NCBI RefSeq assembly: GCF_017355855.1
Contig: NZ_JAFEWD010000008.1
Span: 62,001-126,000, forward strand
Direction of reading: 5' to 3'
Source: Pedobacter sp. SYSU D00535
Lineage (GTDB): Bacteria > Bacteroidota > Bacteroidia > Sphingobacteriales > Sphingobacteriaceae
Length of the DNA stretch: 64,000 nucleotides
Part shown: piece after piece, positions 33,756-43,543 of the stretch
Layout: each line of letters opens with the position of its first letter
Numbering within the stretch: position 1 is the first letter of the stretch
The notes under the pieces: generated by a model
What the model saw: the letters and a program-made list of their open reading frames with translations, nothing else
Told to the model about the DNA's origin: nothing
Database searches by the model: none
Program-made: the position numbers and the translations under genes

Positions 33756-34703
33756 TTAAAAGCGGTAAAATACGCTTGCAGATCCATACTGGTGTGAATC
33801 TTCTTGATTCCGAGTCTCTTTTGATTGAAAAGTTATTGAGAAGTTGAGAGTCCACCGTTTTTTAGCATACATAACCCCTAGCTCTTGAGAAAACAAAAAT
33901 CTGTTAGGATCATGGGAAACAGGCCCTTTATTTTCACGGAATAGCCCACCCTGGATGGTGGCGTTGTACGCAACGTAATGTAGGCTTGGGCGGGCAAAAA
34001 AGAAAAACTCTTCAGGGGGAATAGTATCAAGTTTACTGTTAGATATCCGACTGGCACTCATAGCGGAGTTGGTGAGTTTGTTAATTGTTCCACTTCGAAA
34101 CAGTAGACCTGCTCCTGCGCCGGAAAACGTGCTGCCAATTAAAGCATAGGAGTTCAGGCTGAAGTCGTTTCTCTGGTTCGGTCTTCCAATTAAGCGGGAG
34201 TAACCGAAAGAAGCATTCAATCCCGATTCGTTATACAACTGATACTGCCAACCCTTTATCTTATAAAAGCCAACGGTATTGTGGAGTGTTTCCTGAACTT
34301 CTTTGCCCAATGCATTTGGACCAATGGTGCCGTATTGCAGAGAGGCCTGATAAATCTGTTCATTCTCTTTCAGCCAGTTCATCCGCACTCCTCCAAACAG
34401 GTAGGCCGCAAAAGGACGATCGACGTCACCAATTAAGGGGCTTTCTCCAGAGTTTGGGTTGTATAGTAATTGTCCGCCTTCTACCTCAAAAATCTTTTTA
34501 ACAGTTTTTGAAACTCGTGTAGATGGCCGTAGTGCATGTCGGAAACTTACAATTAGCCCGTTCGTGTAATATTGATCCTGGCCCAAAGCGAGATATGCAT
34601 CATTGTCGCTTCTGAAACCAAACTCATTCCGAAAGTTTTTCTCCTGTCCCATTAAGAGGGAAGGTAACAGCAGGAGAAAAAATATTTTGAGGAAAAGTTT
34701 CAT
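33756..34703 (-). CDS. LpxR-like outer-membrane lipid A deacylase
   Basis: A signal peptide (residues 1-19, ending MGQ) precedes a predicted 12-strand barrel. The mature start NEFGFRSDNDAYLALGQDQYYTNG matches the LpxR N-D-x-x-x-x-x-D-x-x-Y-T-N-G active-site region, and the final strand ends in VFYRF, as in outer-membrane proteins. LpxR removes the 3'-acyloxyacyl group of lipid A in a Ca-dependent way. Some Bacteroidota homologues are annotated as DUF2219; the activity here is inferred. Length 315 is usual. Confidence 0.85.
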   Translation of the reverse strand: MKLFLKIFFLLLLPSLLMGQEKNFRNEFGFRSDNDAYLALGQDQYYTNGLIVSFRHALRPSTRVSKTVKKIFEVEGGQLLYNPNSGESPLIGDVDRPFAAYLFGGVRMNWLKENEQIYQASLQYGTIGPNALGKEVQETLHNTVGFYKIKGWQYQLYNESGLNASFGYSRLIGRPNQRNDFSLNSYALIGSTFSGAGAGLLFRSGTINKLTNSAMSASRISNSKLDTIPPEEFFFFARPSLHYVAYNATIQGGLFRENKGPVSHDPNRFLFSQELGVMYAKKRWTLNFSITFQSKETRNQEDSHQYGSASVFYRF

Positions 34704-34854
34704 TAGATCAATTGCTCATGTTTTTGATCTGTAAAACGAAAAGGGTAAAGAAAAGTTCCAGCCCCGATAAGGGAGAGGATTTCTTCAAAAGCGCGAGGGG
34801 GTATCATCTGCGGTATTGTTATTTACGTTGAAAGGGAACATGTGCACGAGCATA

Positions 34855-34885
34855 AATGAAAAAGGAGGTTTTTTCAACCTCCTTT
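34855..34885 (-). terminator. Intrinsic terminator of lon
   Basis: Minus strand: 10-bp stem AAAGGAGGTT / AACCTCCTTT with a 5-nt loop, then a T-rich run, immediately after the lon stop. Confidence 0.85.
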
Positions 34886-34890
34886 CTGGA

Positions 34891-37362
34891 TTAAGATGCA
34901 GTTATTTCGTGCGACAACTCTCGTAGTGAAAGGTCAATCGGATCTTTTACCTTTTCATCTGTTAAAGCAATGTCGATTACCTCTTTCATCTCGGTCACAT
35001 AATGAAAAGTCATGTCTTTGATGTAATCCTCTTTGATTTCAAGAATATCTTTCTGATTCGATTTTGCTAGAATTACCTCCTTGATATTTGCCCGTTTTGC
35101 GGCCAAAATCTTCTCTTTTATTCCGCCTACCGGCAGCACTTTACCTCTTAGCGTGATTTCTCCGGTCATGGCCAGGTGCTGTTTTACACGGCGCTGAGTA
35201 AAGGCCGAAGTTAAGGCCGTAAGCATAGTTATACCGGCTGAGGGACCATCTTTAGGGGTTGCGCCAGCTGGAACATGGACGTGTACATCCCATTGATCAA
35301 ACAAGCGGAAGTCGATATTAAATTTAGATGAATGAGCCCGCAGGTACGCCATTGCTATTGTTGCAGATTCCTTCATTACATCACCTAAGTTTCCGGTCAA
35401 TGAAAGTCTGCCTTTGCCAGGGCTTAAACTTGCCTCTATAAAAAGAATATCTCCACCTACTTGTGTCCAGGCGAGACCAGTTACAACCCCTGCAACTTCA
35501 TTGCCTTCATACAGATCTTTGTCGAAAATGGCCGCCCCGAGGATAGTTTCTACATCATTTTTTGATAATGCAGCCGGATGCTCGTCTCCCATTGCAATTT
35601 TAGTTGCAACGCCTCTTACTACTGAACCTATTTTTTTCTCCAAACCACGTACCCCTGACTCACGCGTGTAATCTTCAATGATTTTTTCAATTACTGCTGG
35701 TTTAAGCGTTACGTCTTTCTTTTTTAGCCCATGTTGTTCCAACTGCTTCGGTAGTAAGTGCTGTTTCGCGATCTCGATCTTTTCTTCTATCGTGTATCCG
35801 TTCACCTCAATTACTTCCATCCGATCGAGCAGAGCGGGTTGAATGCTACTTAAAGAGTTTGCAGTTGCAATAAACATCACATTTGAAAGATCGTAGTCAA
35901 GCTCCACATAGTGATCGTAAAAAGCACTATTTTGCTCCGGATCTAAAACTTCCAGCAAAGCAGATGACGGGTCACCCCGGAAATCATTTCCTACTTTATC
36001 AATCTCGTCAAGTACAAAGACGGGGTTGGAGGCTCCAGCTTTTTTTAGCGACTGAATAATCCGTCCCGGCATCGCCCCGATGTAGGTTTTACGATGGCCT
36101 CTGATTTCTGCTTCGTCCCGCACTCCACCCAAAGCAATGCGAACATATTTCCGCCCCAATGCTTTTGCTACTGATTTTCCTAGAGAAGTTTTACCAACTC
36201 CTGGGGGACCGGCAAGGCAAAGTATTGGTGCTTTCATGTTGTTTTTCAACTTAAGCACTGCCAGATATTCAATTATTCTTCGTTTGACTTTCTCCAGACC
36301 GTAGTGTTCCTTGTCCAGGATCTTTTCAGCCCGCTTCAGGTCGAAGTTGTCTTTCGTAGTTTCGTTCCAGGGAAGATCCAGTAGCAATTCGAGGTAATTT
36401 ACTTGTACCGAGTAATCGGCGGCGGCAGGATTCATCCTCGCCAGCTTGTCGAGCTCTTTGCTGAAATGCTGGCCTACCTCCTTACTCCACTGCTTCTTGG
36501 CGGCGCGTTCCCTCAGGTTTTCTAATTCCAGATCGGGTGTGTTTCCCCCCAGCTCTTCCTGTATAGTCTTCAGCTGCTGATTAAGAAAATACTCCCGCTG
36601 CTGTTTGTCTAGATCTGTCCGCACCTTAGACTGGATCTGGTTTTTTAATTCCAGCATTTGCAGCTCGGTAGTCAGATGTTCTAGAACCATCTTCGCCCTG
36701 TCATGTAAATTAGCTACTTCTAACATTTGCTGCTTGACAGGGACGTCAGCATTCATGTTAGATGAAATAAAGTTTATTAGAAAAGAAGGGCTCTCGATGT
36801 TCTTAATAGCAATGCCTGCTTCGCTGGGAATGTTTGGCGAAAGCTGGATGATCTGCATTGCCAGTTCTTTAACCGAAGCAACCAGCGCTTTAAATTCTTT
36901 ATCGGTCTTTGGTCGGATCTCTTCAAACTTGTCGATCGAGGCCTTGATGTAAGGCTCACTCTGCACCTCCTCTCGTAGCCGGAAACGTTGTTTCCCCTGG
37001 ATTATGACAGTTGTACTTCCGTCCGGCATTTGTAGCATCTTAATGATGAGGGCAACAGTACCAACAGCGTTTAGCTGGTCAAAAGCCGGATCTTCGATCG
37101 CTACGTCCCGCTGAGACACAACCCCAATTGTTCTGTCACCTTTGTATGCATCCTTAATTAGCTTTATTGATTTATCGCGGCCGACAGTGATGGGTATAAC
37201 CACACCTGGGAATAAAACAGTATTTCTTAAAGGCAGAATGGATAGAACTTCAGGGGTTTGCTCGTTATTCATTTCCTCTTCGTCTTCTTGCGACATCAGG
37301 GGAAAGAATTCAGTATCTTCATTTATTATAGGCAACGATTGATTAAAATCTAAGCTATTCAT
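34891..37362 (-). CDS. lon: ATP-dependent protease Lon
   Basis: Hexameric cytosolic protease for damaged and regulatory proteins. In 823 residues: an N-terminal substrate-binding domain starting [20 protein letters not shown], a coiled coil, the AAA+ module with Walker [16 protein letters not shown], Walker [10 protein letters not shown] and a sensor region, and the C-terminal S16 peptidase with the catalytic Ser in [10 protein letters not shown] and Lys in [13 protein letters not shown]. The start at 37362 adds a short acidic leader. No heat-shock operator was recognised upstream. Confidence 0.97.
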   Translation of the reverse strand: MNSLDFNQSLPIINEDTEFFPLMSQEDEEEMNNEQTPEVLSILPLRNTVLFPGVVIPITVGRDKSIKLIKDAYKGDRTIGVVSQRDVAIEDPAFDQLNAVGTVALIIKMLQMPDGSTTVIIQGKQRFRLREEVQSEPYIKASIDKFEEIRPKTDKEFKALVASVKELAMQIIQLSPNIPSEAGIAIKNIESPSFLINFISSNMNADVPVKQQMLEVANLHDRAKMVLEHLTTELQMLELKNQIQSKVRTDLDKQQREYFLNQQLKTIQEELGGNTPDLELENLRERAAKKQWSKEVGQHFSKELDKLARMNPAAADYSVQVNYLELLLDLPWNETTKDNFDLKRAEKILDKEHYGLEKVKRRIIEYLAVLKLKNNMKAPILCLAGPPGVGKTSLGKSVAKALGRKYVRIALGGVRDEAEIRGHRKTYIGAMPGRIIQSLKKAGASNPVFVLDEIDKVGNDFRGDPSSALLEVLDPEQNSAFYDHYVELDYDLSNVMFIATANSLSSIQPALLDRMEVIEVNGYTIEEKIEIAKQHLLPKQLEQHGLKKKDVTLKPAVIEKIIEDYTRESGVRGLEKKIGSVVRGVATKIAMGDEHPAALSKNDVETILGAAIFDKDLYEGNEVAGVVTGLAWTQVGGDILFIEASLSPGKGRLSLTGNLGDVMKESATIAMAYLRAHSSKFNIDFRLFDQWDVHVHVPAGATPKDGPSAGITMLTALTSAFTQRRVKQHLAMTGEITLRGKVLPVGGIKEKILAAKRANIKEVILAKSNQKDILEIKEDYIKDMTFHYVTEMKEVIDIALTDEKVKDPIDLSLRELSHEITAS

Positions 37363-37682
37363 TCAGTTCCTTTCTCAACGTCAAACTGACAGTTGATTTG
37401 TTTTCAGTTTTGTTTCTATTGCTAAATGATTATGGATGCAATGCTTGTGCCAATTGAAATTAAACTACCATTTAATCCGGAAATGCATGCATTACCTGTT
37501 AAAACGTCAGGCAAAACAAAAGTTTTGTAAAGTTTAACAATCCACTAAGAAACAAAAATTATTTTATGCTGTATTAATTGTTTTCCGCCAATAACGAAAG
37601 TCTCTAACATAGAGCACAAACGGTTCCCGGAAATAATATTACCTTTCATCCGTTATAAGATGAGTTCAACTATTGATTACAA
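37363..37682. other. 320-nt divergent intergenic region upstream of lon
   Basis: AT-rich, with regulatory-looking symmetry: a CAAAAC/GTTTTG inverted repeat (37512-37527), a palindrome ATGCATGCAT near 37483-37492 and an imperfect TCAAACTGACAGTTGA near the lon start. No exact TAnnTTTG box was found for either gene. A 34-codon plus-strand ORF lies inside (listed separately). Confidence 0.5.
37426..37530 (+). CDS. Possible very small protein, 34 codons
   Basis: ATG-to-TAA frame coding for a product that contains MLVPIEIKLPFNPEMHALPV and ends GKTKVL. The composition (Pro, Met, alternating hydrophobic residues, basic end) looks natural. A second in-frame ATG two codons downstream gives 32 residues. 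The palindromes noted upstream of lon fall inside it, so they may be coding by chance. No family known to me; conservation is needed for a firm call. Confidence 0.3.
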   Translation: MIMDAMLVPIEIKLPFNPEMHALPVKTSGKTKVL

Positions 37683-38321
37683 ATGAAAGTTTTCACCCCT
37701 CTTTTGTCTCTTTTGTTTTTATTTACTGGTTTAAATGCCCAGCAAAGGGTTGAGTCGCAGAACACTTACGTTAACTTAGGCCAGAAAGCAGTGATGGACG
37801 GTAATTTCAAGCTGGCTGTTACGCATTTGGAGAAGTCTCTTAGTTCTGAAGCTAACAACGCTCACGTTCTTTATATGCTTGCTTATTCCTATTACCATTC
37901 TGGAGAATATGCCAAAGCGGTAAGTACTTTCGGGCAAGTTCTTTCTCTTCGCCCAAATGAAGTGTCAGCTTATTACTATCGAGGTAAAGCGCGGAATGTG
38001 TTAGGTGCACAAATGAGCAGTTCCCTGACAGCTCTCGAGCGAGAAAAGTTACTGCTTGCAGCAATTAAAGACTTTAGCAAAGCGATTGAATTGAACCCTG
38101 AAGATACGAAGCTATATCAGAACAGAGCAATCGCTTATCGCGATTACGGTATTTTGAAAGGACAAAAAGTTCCGAAAGTTTACGATAAAAATGCAGCTGC
38201 CAACGCTTACAGAGCTAGCATGAGTGATCTTCAGCGTCTGCTCGATATAAACCCGGGACGCAAAGATGTTTTAGATGAGATGAAAAAGGCACGAGTTTAT
38301 TTATCGAATCTCGACAACTAA
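37683..38321 (+). CDS. Secreted TPR-repeat protein
   Basis: A 212-residue protein with a signal peptide (cleavage after LNAQ, about residue 20) and four or so TPR units: TYVNLGQKAVMDGNFKLAVT, HVLYMLAYSYYHSGEYAKAV, SAYYYRGKARNVLGAQ and the longer KDFSKAIELNPEDTKLYQNR. It is likely a periplasmic adaptor; the partner is unknown. It is a single gene closed by a strong terminator. Confidence 0.85.
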   Translation: MKVFTPLLSLLFLFTGLNAQQRVESQNTYVNLGQKAVMDGNFKLAVTHLEKSLSSEANNAHVLYMLAYSYYHSGEYAKAVSTFGQVLSLRPNEVSAYYYRGKARNVLGAQMSSSLTALEREKLLLAAIKDFSKAIELNPEDTKLYQNRAIAYRDYGILKGQKVPKVYDKNAAANAYRASMSDLQRLLDINPGRKDVLDEMKKARVYLSNLDN

Positions 38322-38334
38322 CATAAAGTTCACC

Positions 38335-38365
38335 AAAAGGCTACACTGATAAAGTGTAGCCTTTT
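38335..38365. terminator. Bidirectional intrinsic terminator
   Basis: Perfect 13-bp stem AAAAGGCTACACT / AGTGTAGCCTTTT with a 5-nt loop. It has A and T runs on the two sides, between the TPR gene and the convergent CAP-domain gene. Confidence 0.9.
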
Positions 38366-38388
38366 CCTTTTAACAAAGCTGCTGCTTT

Positions 38389-38928
38389 CTACCTTCTTGC
38401 GAACGGATATCTGCCACCAAAATCCTGCACCCAATACGAATTGTAAAATGCGATGCCCACTTCTTTGAAGTCTGGTTTCATCAGATTACGACAGTGAGCA
38501 GGACTTCCGATCCATCCGTCCATCACTTCTTTTATTGAACGTTGTCCCCAGGCAATATTCTCGCCGATTATGAAAGCACGATACCCGGTTGGAGTATAGC
38601 CGGCTCCAGTAATCCGGTCTTTGATAGTTCTTCCGTCTTTACTTTTGTGGTCAAAATACTTATTTCGGTTCATGTCCTGGGCATGAGCAAGAGCAGCTAG
38701 TTCAAGCTGTGTATTCCAGACCAGTGGAGGCGCTGGAGGCATATAGGTGTTACCGCAATTACAGCCTTTTTCTCTTAAGCGGTTGATGCGGGACAAAAAC
38801 TCTTCCTGGAACTTAATCCCCGGATTTCGCACGGTTGCAACTGGCGATTGCGTAGCGAAATTTTCAACTACACAGGAGGCAAGAAGTAAAAAAATAGAAA
38901 TCCCCAGAATAATACGCTTCATCATCAT
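38389..38928 (-). CDS. CAP-domain (SCP/PR-1 family) lipoprotein
   Basis: A 179-residue lipoprotein: signal peptide with lipobox LLASC (Cys about 19). The CAP domain has its usual signatures AAHAQDMNRNKYFDHKSKDG-like (ELAALAHAQDMNRN then YFDHKSKDGRT), GENIAWGQRSIKEVMDGW and SPAHCRNLMKPDFKEVGIAF. The conserved His/Glu cavity residues are present. Bacterial CAP proteins have no settled function. Which of the three N-terminal Met codons starts the protein is open. It lies 29 nt after another lipoprotein gene. Confidence 0.87.
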   Translation of the reverse strand: MMMKRIILGISIFLLLASCVVENFATQSPVATVRNPGIKFQEEFLSRINRLREKGCNCGNTYMPPAPPLVWNTQLELAALAHAQDMNRNKYFDHKSKDGRTIKDRITGAGYTPTGYRAFIIGENIAWGQRSIKEVMDGWIGSPAHCRNLMKPDFKEVGIAFYNSYWVQDFGGRYPFARR

Positions 38929-38957
38929 ACAGACTATGAAACGTACGAGATGTTTAA

Positions 38958-39494
38958 TTATTGGGGAGGAAACTTACCTGAAATTCGGTAGTTATTATTA
39001 CCCAGTACCCGAACGTGTTGCTCTTTATTGATAAGGTACAACGAATCAGGGGAATAGAATAATGTCTCGGTGGAGGTATATAAAGGATTGTTTGTTACGT
39101 TGGTTATCGCTATGGACTTAATCGTCTCGGGTTCCTTAAAGCGCAACTCAATTTTTTGTGTTCTTAAGCTCTTATCGAGGGCGAGATAGGTAACACCGGA
39201 AAGTCCTCTTTTTACCAGGTAACTGTTTTTCCACGCCGGTTTATTAATGTCTGATTCCGTAAATAAGGAAAGCTCGGCCTGCCAATCATCGATCTTGAGT
39301 GTTTTTGCCTCGGAAGCGTCGTTTTGAGATACTGTTTTTGTTATCGAAGGGTTTAACCCGGATAATCGCTTAGCTTCAGCATCAAAAAAGCCGCTGATGT
39401 CAAAAAAACTTTTTACATCAGCAGCTTTCTCTGTGTTATTGCAGGCAAGTAGCCCCGTCGAGATTAATAGTAGACCAACTATTTTTTTATTCAT
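38958..39494 (-). CDS. Hypothetical lipoprotein
   Basis: A 178-residue protein with signal peptide and lipobox (LLAC, Cys at about 18). The mature part begins with SFFDISGFFDAEAKRLSGLN, which looks like an amphipathic helix, followed by a mostly beta pattern (TYLALDKSLRTQKIELRFKE). I do not recognise a named family. It lies 3 nt after gpmI, so it is probably co-transcribed with it and the CAP-domain gene. Confidence 0.7.
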   Translation of the reverse strand: MNKKIVGLLLISTGLLACNNTEKAADVKSFFDISGFFDAEAKRLSGLNPSITKTVSQNDASEAKTLKIDDWQAELSLFTESDINKPAWKNSYLVKRGLSGVTYLALDKSLRTQKIELRFKEPETIKSIAITNVTNNPLYTSTETLFYSPDSLYLINKEQHVRVLGNNNYRISGKFPPQ

Positions 39495-39497
39495 CCG

Positions 39498-41033
39498 CTA
39501 CACCAGGACATTGCCTGTCATTTTTTCTGGTATACCTACATTCAGCAAATGAAGGACCGTAGGAGCAACGTCTCCCAGTTTACCATCTTTGATCTGCTTG
39601 TAGTCTTTATCAATTAGGATACATGGAACGAGATTGGTAGTGTGTGCCGTGTTTGGAGACCCGTCGGCGTTAATCATATAATCCGCATTTCCGTGGTCTG
39701 CCAATATGATGAAAGAATAACCCATCTCTAAGCCGGTTTCCACCACTTTTTGAAGACAGGCATCTACCGTCTCAACCGCTTTTACCACCGCTTCGAATAC
39801 ACCGGTATGGCCTACCATATCAGGGTTTGCAAAGTTAAGGCAAACGAAGTCAGGTTTATTTGCCACAAGTTCTTCGCAGATAGCATCTCTAATACCTTCG
39901 GCGCTCATCTCTGGCTGAAGATCGTAAGTTGCAACTTTTGGTGAAGGGATGAGCAGTCGTTTTTCACCCACAAATTCTTTTTCTCTTCCACCGGAGAAAA
40001 AAAAAGTTACGTGCGGATACTTTTCTGTTTCAGCAATCCTCACCTGGGTTTTACCGGCTCTTTCCAGCACTTCACCTAGCGTTTCGTTTAAATCATCTTT
40101 GGTAAAAACTACCTTAACACCTTTGAACGTATCGTCATAAGTGGTCATGGTAATATAGTTCAAAGCCAACGGCTCCATCTGTTGCTCTGGGAAGGCCTTT
40201 TGAGTTAGAGCTAAGGTGATCTCGCGACCACGGTCTGTTCTAAAGTTGAAACAGATAACTACATCTCCTTCCTGGATCACCGCTAGTGGACGGCCATTCT
40301 CATCTACCCGGACAACCGGCTGCAAAAATTCATCGGTTACCCCTTCAGCGTACGATTTGCTGATGGAGGCAATCAAATCCGTGCTTGGTTGGCCTGTTCC
40401 ATGGACCATCAAATCGTAGGCCTGTTTCACACGCTCCCAGCGATTGTCGCGGTCCATCGCGTAGTATCGTCCAATTAACGAAGCCACTTGTCCGGCAGAA
40501 TTTTTAAGATAGTTTTCAAGATCCGAGATAAACCCTTTTCCTGAGTTTGGATCTGTATCACGACCGTCCAGAAAAGCGTGTATAAACACATCATTTACTC
40601 CATTAGCCTTAGCTGCATCACATAGTCCGTAGATATGTTTGATGTGAGAGTGAACTCCGCCGTTAGATACAAGTCCTATCAGGTGAACTTTTTTATTGTT
40701 GTTCTTTGCGTACTCAAAAGCTTCTGTCAGGACGGGATTCGTGTTAAGTTCTCCGTCGTCAACAGCTTTATGGATTCTCCCGAGCTCCTGGTATACCACT
40801 CTTCCTGCACCCAAATTCATGTGGCCTACTTCAGAATTCCCCATCTGTCCGTCGGGCAAACCCACTGCCATCCCTGAAGCTTCCAGCCTCGAATTCGGAT
40901 ATCTTTCAATCAGAGAATTGAAAAACGGCGTCCTGGCCGCAACAATTGCGTTTGACTTATCAGCGTTACCATATCCCCATCCGTCAAGAATGATGAGGGC
41001 TACTTTTTTATTTTCCACGGAGCAAATATACAT
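39498..41033 (-). CDS. gpmI: 2,3-bisphosphoglycerate-independent phosphoglycerate mutase
   Basis: Interconverts 3- and 2-phosphoglycerate with two Mn ions. LIILDGWGYG at the N-terminus is the first metal site; GQMGNSEVGHMNLGAGR carries the catalytic Ser; FIHAFLDGRDTDPNSG, RTDRGREI and the C-terminal ILADHGNADYM complete the active site. Length 511 is usual. The ATG at 41033 is used; a GTG five codons in would give the more common VENKKVALI start. It probably heads an operon with two lipoprotein genes. Confidence 0.96.
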   Translation of the reverse strand: MYICSVENKKVALIILDGWGYGNADKSNAIVAARTPFFNSLIERYPNSRLEASGMAVGLPDGQMGNSEVGHMNLGAGRVVYQELGRIHKAVDDGELNTNPVLTEAFEYAKNNNKKVHLIGLVSNGGVHSHIKHIYGLCDAAKANGVNDVFIHAFLDGRDTDPNSGKGFISDLENYLKNSAGQVASLIGRYYAMDRDNRWERVKQAYDLMVHGTGQPSTDLIASISKSYAEGVTDEFLQPVVRVDENGRPLAVIQEGDVVICFNFRTDRGREITLALTQKAFPEQQMEPLALNYITMTTYDDTFKGVKVVFTKDDLNETLGEVLERAGKTQVRIAETEKYPHVTFFFSGGREKEFVGEKRLLIPSPKVATYDLQPEMSAEGIRDAICEELVANKPDFVCLNFANPDMVGHTGVFEAVVKAVETVDACLQKVVETGLEMGYSFIILADHGNADYMINADGSPNTAHTTNLVPCILIDKDYKQIKDGKLGDVAPTVLHLLNVGIPEKMTGNVLV

Positions 41034-41133
41034 TTGAAACGGACCTGTACAAAGTGTCTCAAGTCATTAATAGGTGTCTTTTCCTGCCGAACAAATCTAT
41101 AATATTTGTGTATTTGTTATTTTAGCAGCGATT

Positions 41134-41979
41134 ATGGACGAAAAGAACTTACTCGATAAATTTATTCAGGACGCGTTAAGAGAAGATATTGGTGATGGCG
41201 ATCATACATCCCTGTCTACAATTCCTGCAGGCAAACAGGGCTCAGCCCGATTACTAATTAAGGAAGACGGGGTTGTAGCTGGAGTTGAGGTAGCTCTTGA
41301 AATATTTAAGGCAGTTGACCCGGAACTGGAAGTGGAAACTTTAATCAGAGATGGTCAACAGGTAAAAGTGGGAGATGTAGTTCTTCTTGTTAAAGGAAAA
41401 ATCTATTCCATCCTTACAGCAGAAAGGCTGGTTCTTAACACCATGCAACGCATGAGTGGTATTGCGACCACCACGCGCAGAATTATGAATTCGTTGGAAG
41501 GTACTGGCACAAAGGTGCTCGATACACGAAAAACAACTCCGAATATGCGCTTCCTGGAGAAGAAGGCAGTGAAAATTGGAGGAGGTGAGAATCACAGATT
41601 CGGTCTGTACGACATGATCCTGATCAAAGATAATCATGTTGATTATGCGGGCGGAATTAAACAAGCCCTCGGCGCAGCTAAAAATTATCTGAAAGAAAAA
41701 AATAAATATCTGCAAATAGAGATAGAGGTGCGGAATTTGAGCGAGTTGCGTGAAGTGATCGATGAAGGCGGTGCAGACAGGATATTGCTGGATAATTTTG
41801 ATTATGAGCAATTGAAGCAGGCCGTAGATCTTGTTGCGGGCCGCTTTGTGACCGAAGCCTCGGGGGGAATTACCGAGGGCAACGTGCTGGAATACGCGAA
41901 AACGGGTGTTGACTATATTTCGATGGGCGCTCTAACGCACTCTGTTAAAAGTCTGGATATGAGTCTTAAAGCAATTTAG
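41134..41979 (+). CDS. nadC: Nicotinate-nucleotide pyrophosphorylase (carboxylating)
   Basis: Converts quinolinate and PRPP to nicotinate mononucleotide in NAD synthesis. Motifs: REDIGDGDHTS near the N-terminus, LNTMQRMSGIATTTRR, DTRKTTPNMRFLEKKAVKIGG with the PRPP/quinolinate-binding Arg and Lys residues, NHRFGLYDMILIKDNH, and EASGGITEGNV. The ATG at 41134 gives 281 residues, the usual size; an upstream GTG would add 20 hydrophobic residues not known in the family. Only nadC is here; nadA and nadB are elsewhere. Confidence 0.95.
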   Translation: MDEKNLLDKFIQDALREDIGDGDHTSLSTIPAGKQGSARLLIKEDGVVAGVEVALEIFKAVDPELEVETLIRDGQQVKVGDVVLLVKGKIYSILTAERLVLNTMQRMSGIATTTRRIMNSLEGTGTKVLDTRKTTPNMRFLEKKAVKIGGGENHRFGLYDMILIKDNHVDYAGGIKQALGAAKNYLKEKNKYLQIEIEVRNLSELREVIDEGGADRILLDNFDYEQLKQAVDLVAGRFVTEASGGITEGNVLEYAKTGVDYISMGALTHSVKSLDMSLKAI

Positions 41980-42042
41980 GTGCTGTTTTTTTAAATTCTT
42001 ACATCCATTTGACTTTTCTTTTTTAGTATAATTGCAGGCTGA

Positions 42043-42690
42043 ATGATATCTATATATTCTATTTCGGCGCTTTTAGCAGCATATTTATGCGGATCTATTC
42101 CAAGCGCAGTTTGGATCGGTCAGGCATTCTACGGGATAGACGTACGTGAATATGGCAGTGGGAATGCGGGTGCCACCAATACTTTCAGGGTATTAGGTAA
42201 AAAGGCTGGGATTGCAGTAATGATTATTGACATCCTGAAGGGCTGGACAGCAACCAACCTAGCTTATTTAATCGGTCTGTCAGTTACTGGTCCCCAGAAC
42301 TCCATACAATTTACAAACTATCAGCTGGCCTTAGGCATCACCGCCGTGATGGGGCACCTTTTCCCAGTCTTTGCCGGATTTAGAGGAGGGAAAGGAATTG
42401 CTACACTGTGTGGGATGATCTTTGCTGTACATACGCAGGCCGCTCTTCTTTGCGTGCTGGTATTTCTGATTGTTCTTCTGATATCGAAATACGTATCTCT
42501 AAGCTCTATTATGGCTGGCTTTACTTTTCCCCTAAGCGTAATATTTGTATTTCACTCTCCCTTGCGATCGATTGTTTTGTACGGCATGTGTATCTGCATT
42601 CTAATCCTAGTTACCCACCAAAAAAACATAGAACGCTTACTCAAAGGCAAGGAGTCGAAGGTTAATTTTTTTAAGAAAAAAACAGCTTAA
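42043..42690 (+). CDS. plsY: Acyl-phosphate:glycerol-3-phosphate acyltransferase
   Basis: Inner-membrane enzyme starting phospholipid synthesis from acyl phosphate. The three PlsY motifs are seen: CGSIPSAVWIGQ, YGSGNAGATNTFRVLGKKAG and GHLFPVFAGFRGGKGIAT. There are about six to seven membrane segments in 215 residues, as normal. It lies 63 nt after nadC and 35 nt before the M48 peptidase gene, all in the same direction. Confidence 0.96.
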   Translation: MISIYSISALLAAYLCGSIPSAVWIGQAFYGIDVREYGSGNAGATNTFRVLGKKAGIAVMIIDILKGWTATNLAYLIGLSVTGPQNSIQFTNYQLALGITAVMGHLFPVFAGFRGGKGIATLCGMIFAVHTQAALLCVLVFLIVLLISKYVSLSSIMAGFTFPLSVIFVFHSPLRSIVLYGMCICILILVTHQKNIERLLKGKESKVNFFKKKTA

Positions 42691-42725
42691 AAGAAAAAGC
42701 GTTATGTGTTAAAACACACAAGCGT

Positions 42726-43511
42726 ATGAAGAATTTAAAAATAATATCTGTCATTATTCTCACTACAATACTGACAGCGTGCTCTACTGTTCCACTAACA
42801 GGGCGTAGACAATTAAACCTCGCAAATTCAGAGGCCATCCAACAAGAGGCTGAACAAGCTTACCGCCAGTTTTTAAACGACCCAAAGACGACCGTCGTGA
42901 AGAGCGGCTCCGAGTTACAGCGAGTGCGAACAGTTGGAAATAGAATTGCACAGGCCATTGAAACGTATTTGAATCAAAACGGCTATGCTAATCAGTATAA
43001 TTTTAGCTGGGAGTTCAATCTCATCCAAAGTAAGGATATTAACGCCTGGGCAATGCCGGGAGGTAAGGTTGCGGTTTACACCGGATTGATGCCGGTAGCG
43101 CAAACGGATGCAGGTCTGGCAACGGTGATGGGGCACGAGATCGCGCATGCAATCGCGCGACATTCAGAAGAGCGTTACTCCCAGATGATGGGTGCGCAAG
43201 CCATCGGCGGTATTGTAGGAGCTTCTACCGGTTCTCAGGCAATAACGCAGTTGTATGGTCTGGGTGGTCAGCTGGCACTACTTCGTTACGGGCGTAAACA
43301 AGAATCAGAAGCAGACAGGCTGGGTTTGATCTTTATGGCAATGGCCGGTTATAATCCGGAAAGCGCGTTGTCCTTCTGGCAGCGAATGGCTTCTGCAAAA
43401 GAAGGCAATGGAGCCCCACCAGAGTTCTTAAGCAGTCACCCGAGTGATGAAACTAGAATTCGGCAAATACAGCAGAATTTGCCAGAAGCAAGAAAGTATT
43501 ACAGACGATAG
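42726..43511 (+). CDS. M48 family metallopeptidase lipoprotein
   Basis: A periplasmic zinc protease, probably in outer-membrane quality control like LoiP/BepA. Signal peptide with lipobox LTAC (Cys about 19), then STVPLTGRRQLNL, the usual opening of this group. The zinc site is MGHEIAHAIARHSEER with catalytic Glu, and the third ligand is in QESEADRLGLIFMAMAGYNP. The terminal SSHPSDETRIRQI segment is also characteristic. Length 261. A terminator follows. Confidence 0.92.
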   Translation: MKNLKIISVIILTTILTACSTVPLTGRRQLNLANSEAIQQEAEQAYRQFLNDPKTTVVKSGSELQRVRTVGNRIAQAIETYLNQNGYANQYNFSWEFNLIQSKDINAWAMPGGKVAVYTGLMPVAQTDAGLATVMGHEIAHAIARHSEERYSQMMGAQAIGGIVGASTGSQAITQLYGLGGQLALLRYGRKQESEADRLGLIFMAMAGYNPESALSFWQRMASAKEGNGAPPEFLSSHPSDETRIRQIQQNLPEARKYYRR

Positions 43512-43514
43512 AAG

Positions 43515-43543
43515 ATTCCCGGGAAACCGGGAATTTTTATTTT
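43515..43543 (+). terminator. Intrinsic terminator of the M48 gene
   Basis: 8-bp stem ATTCCCGG / CCGGGAAT with a GAAA tetraloop followed by a TTTTATTTT run. It ends inside the last codons of convergent pabB. Confidence 0.85.

Noticed and set aside
34861-34885. AGGAGG sequence in the hairpin after lon considered as a ribosome binding site
   Set aside because: No start codon or ORF follows on either strand at suitable distance; it is part of an intrinsic terminator.
42690-42725. TGTGTT/AACACA hairpin between plsY and the M48 gene as a terminator or regulatory site
   Set aside because: Only 6-bp arms with a 2-nt loop and no T run; not convincing.
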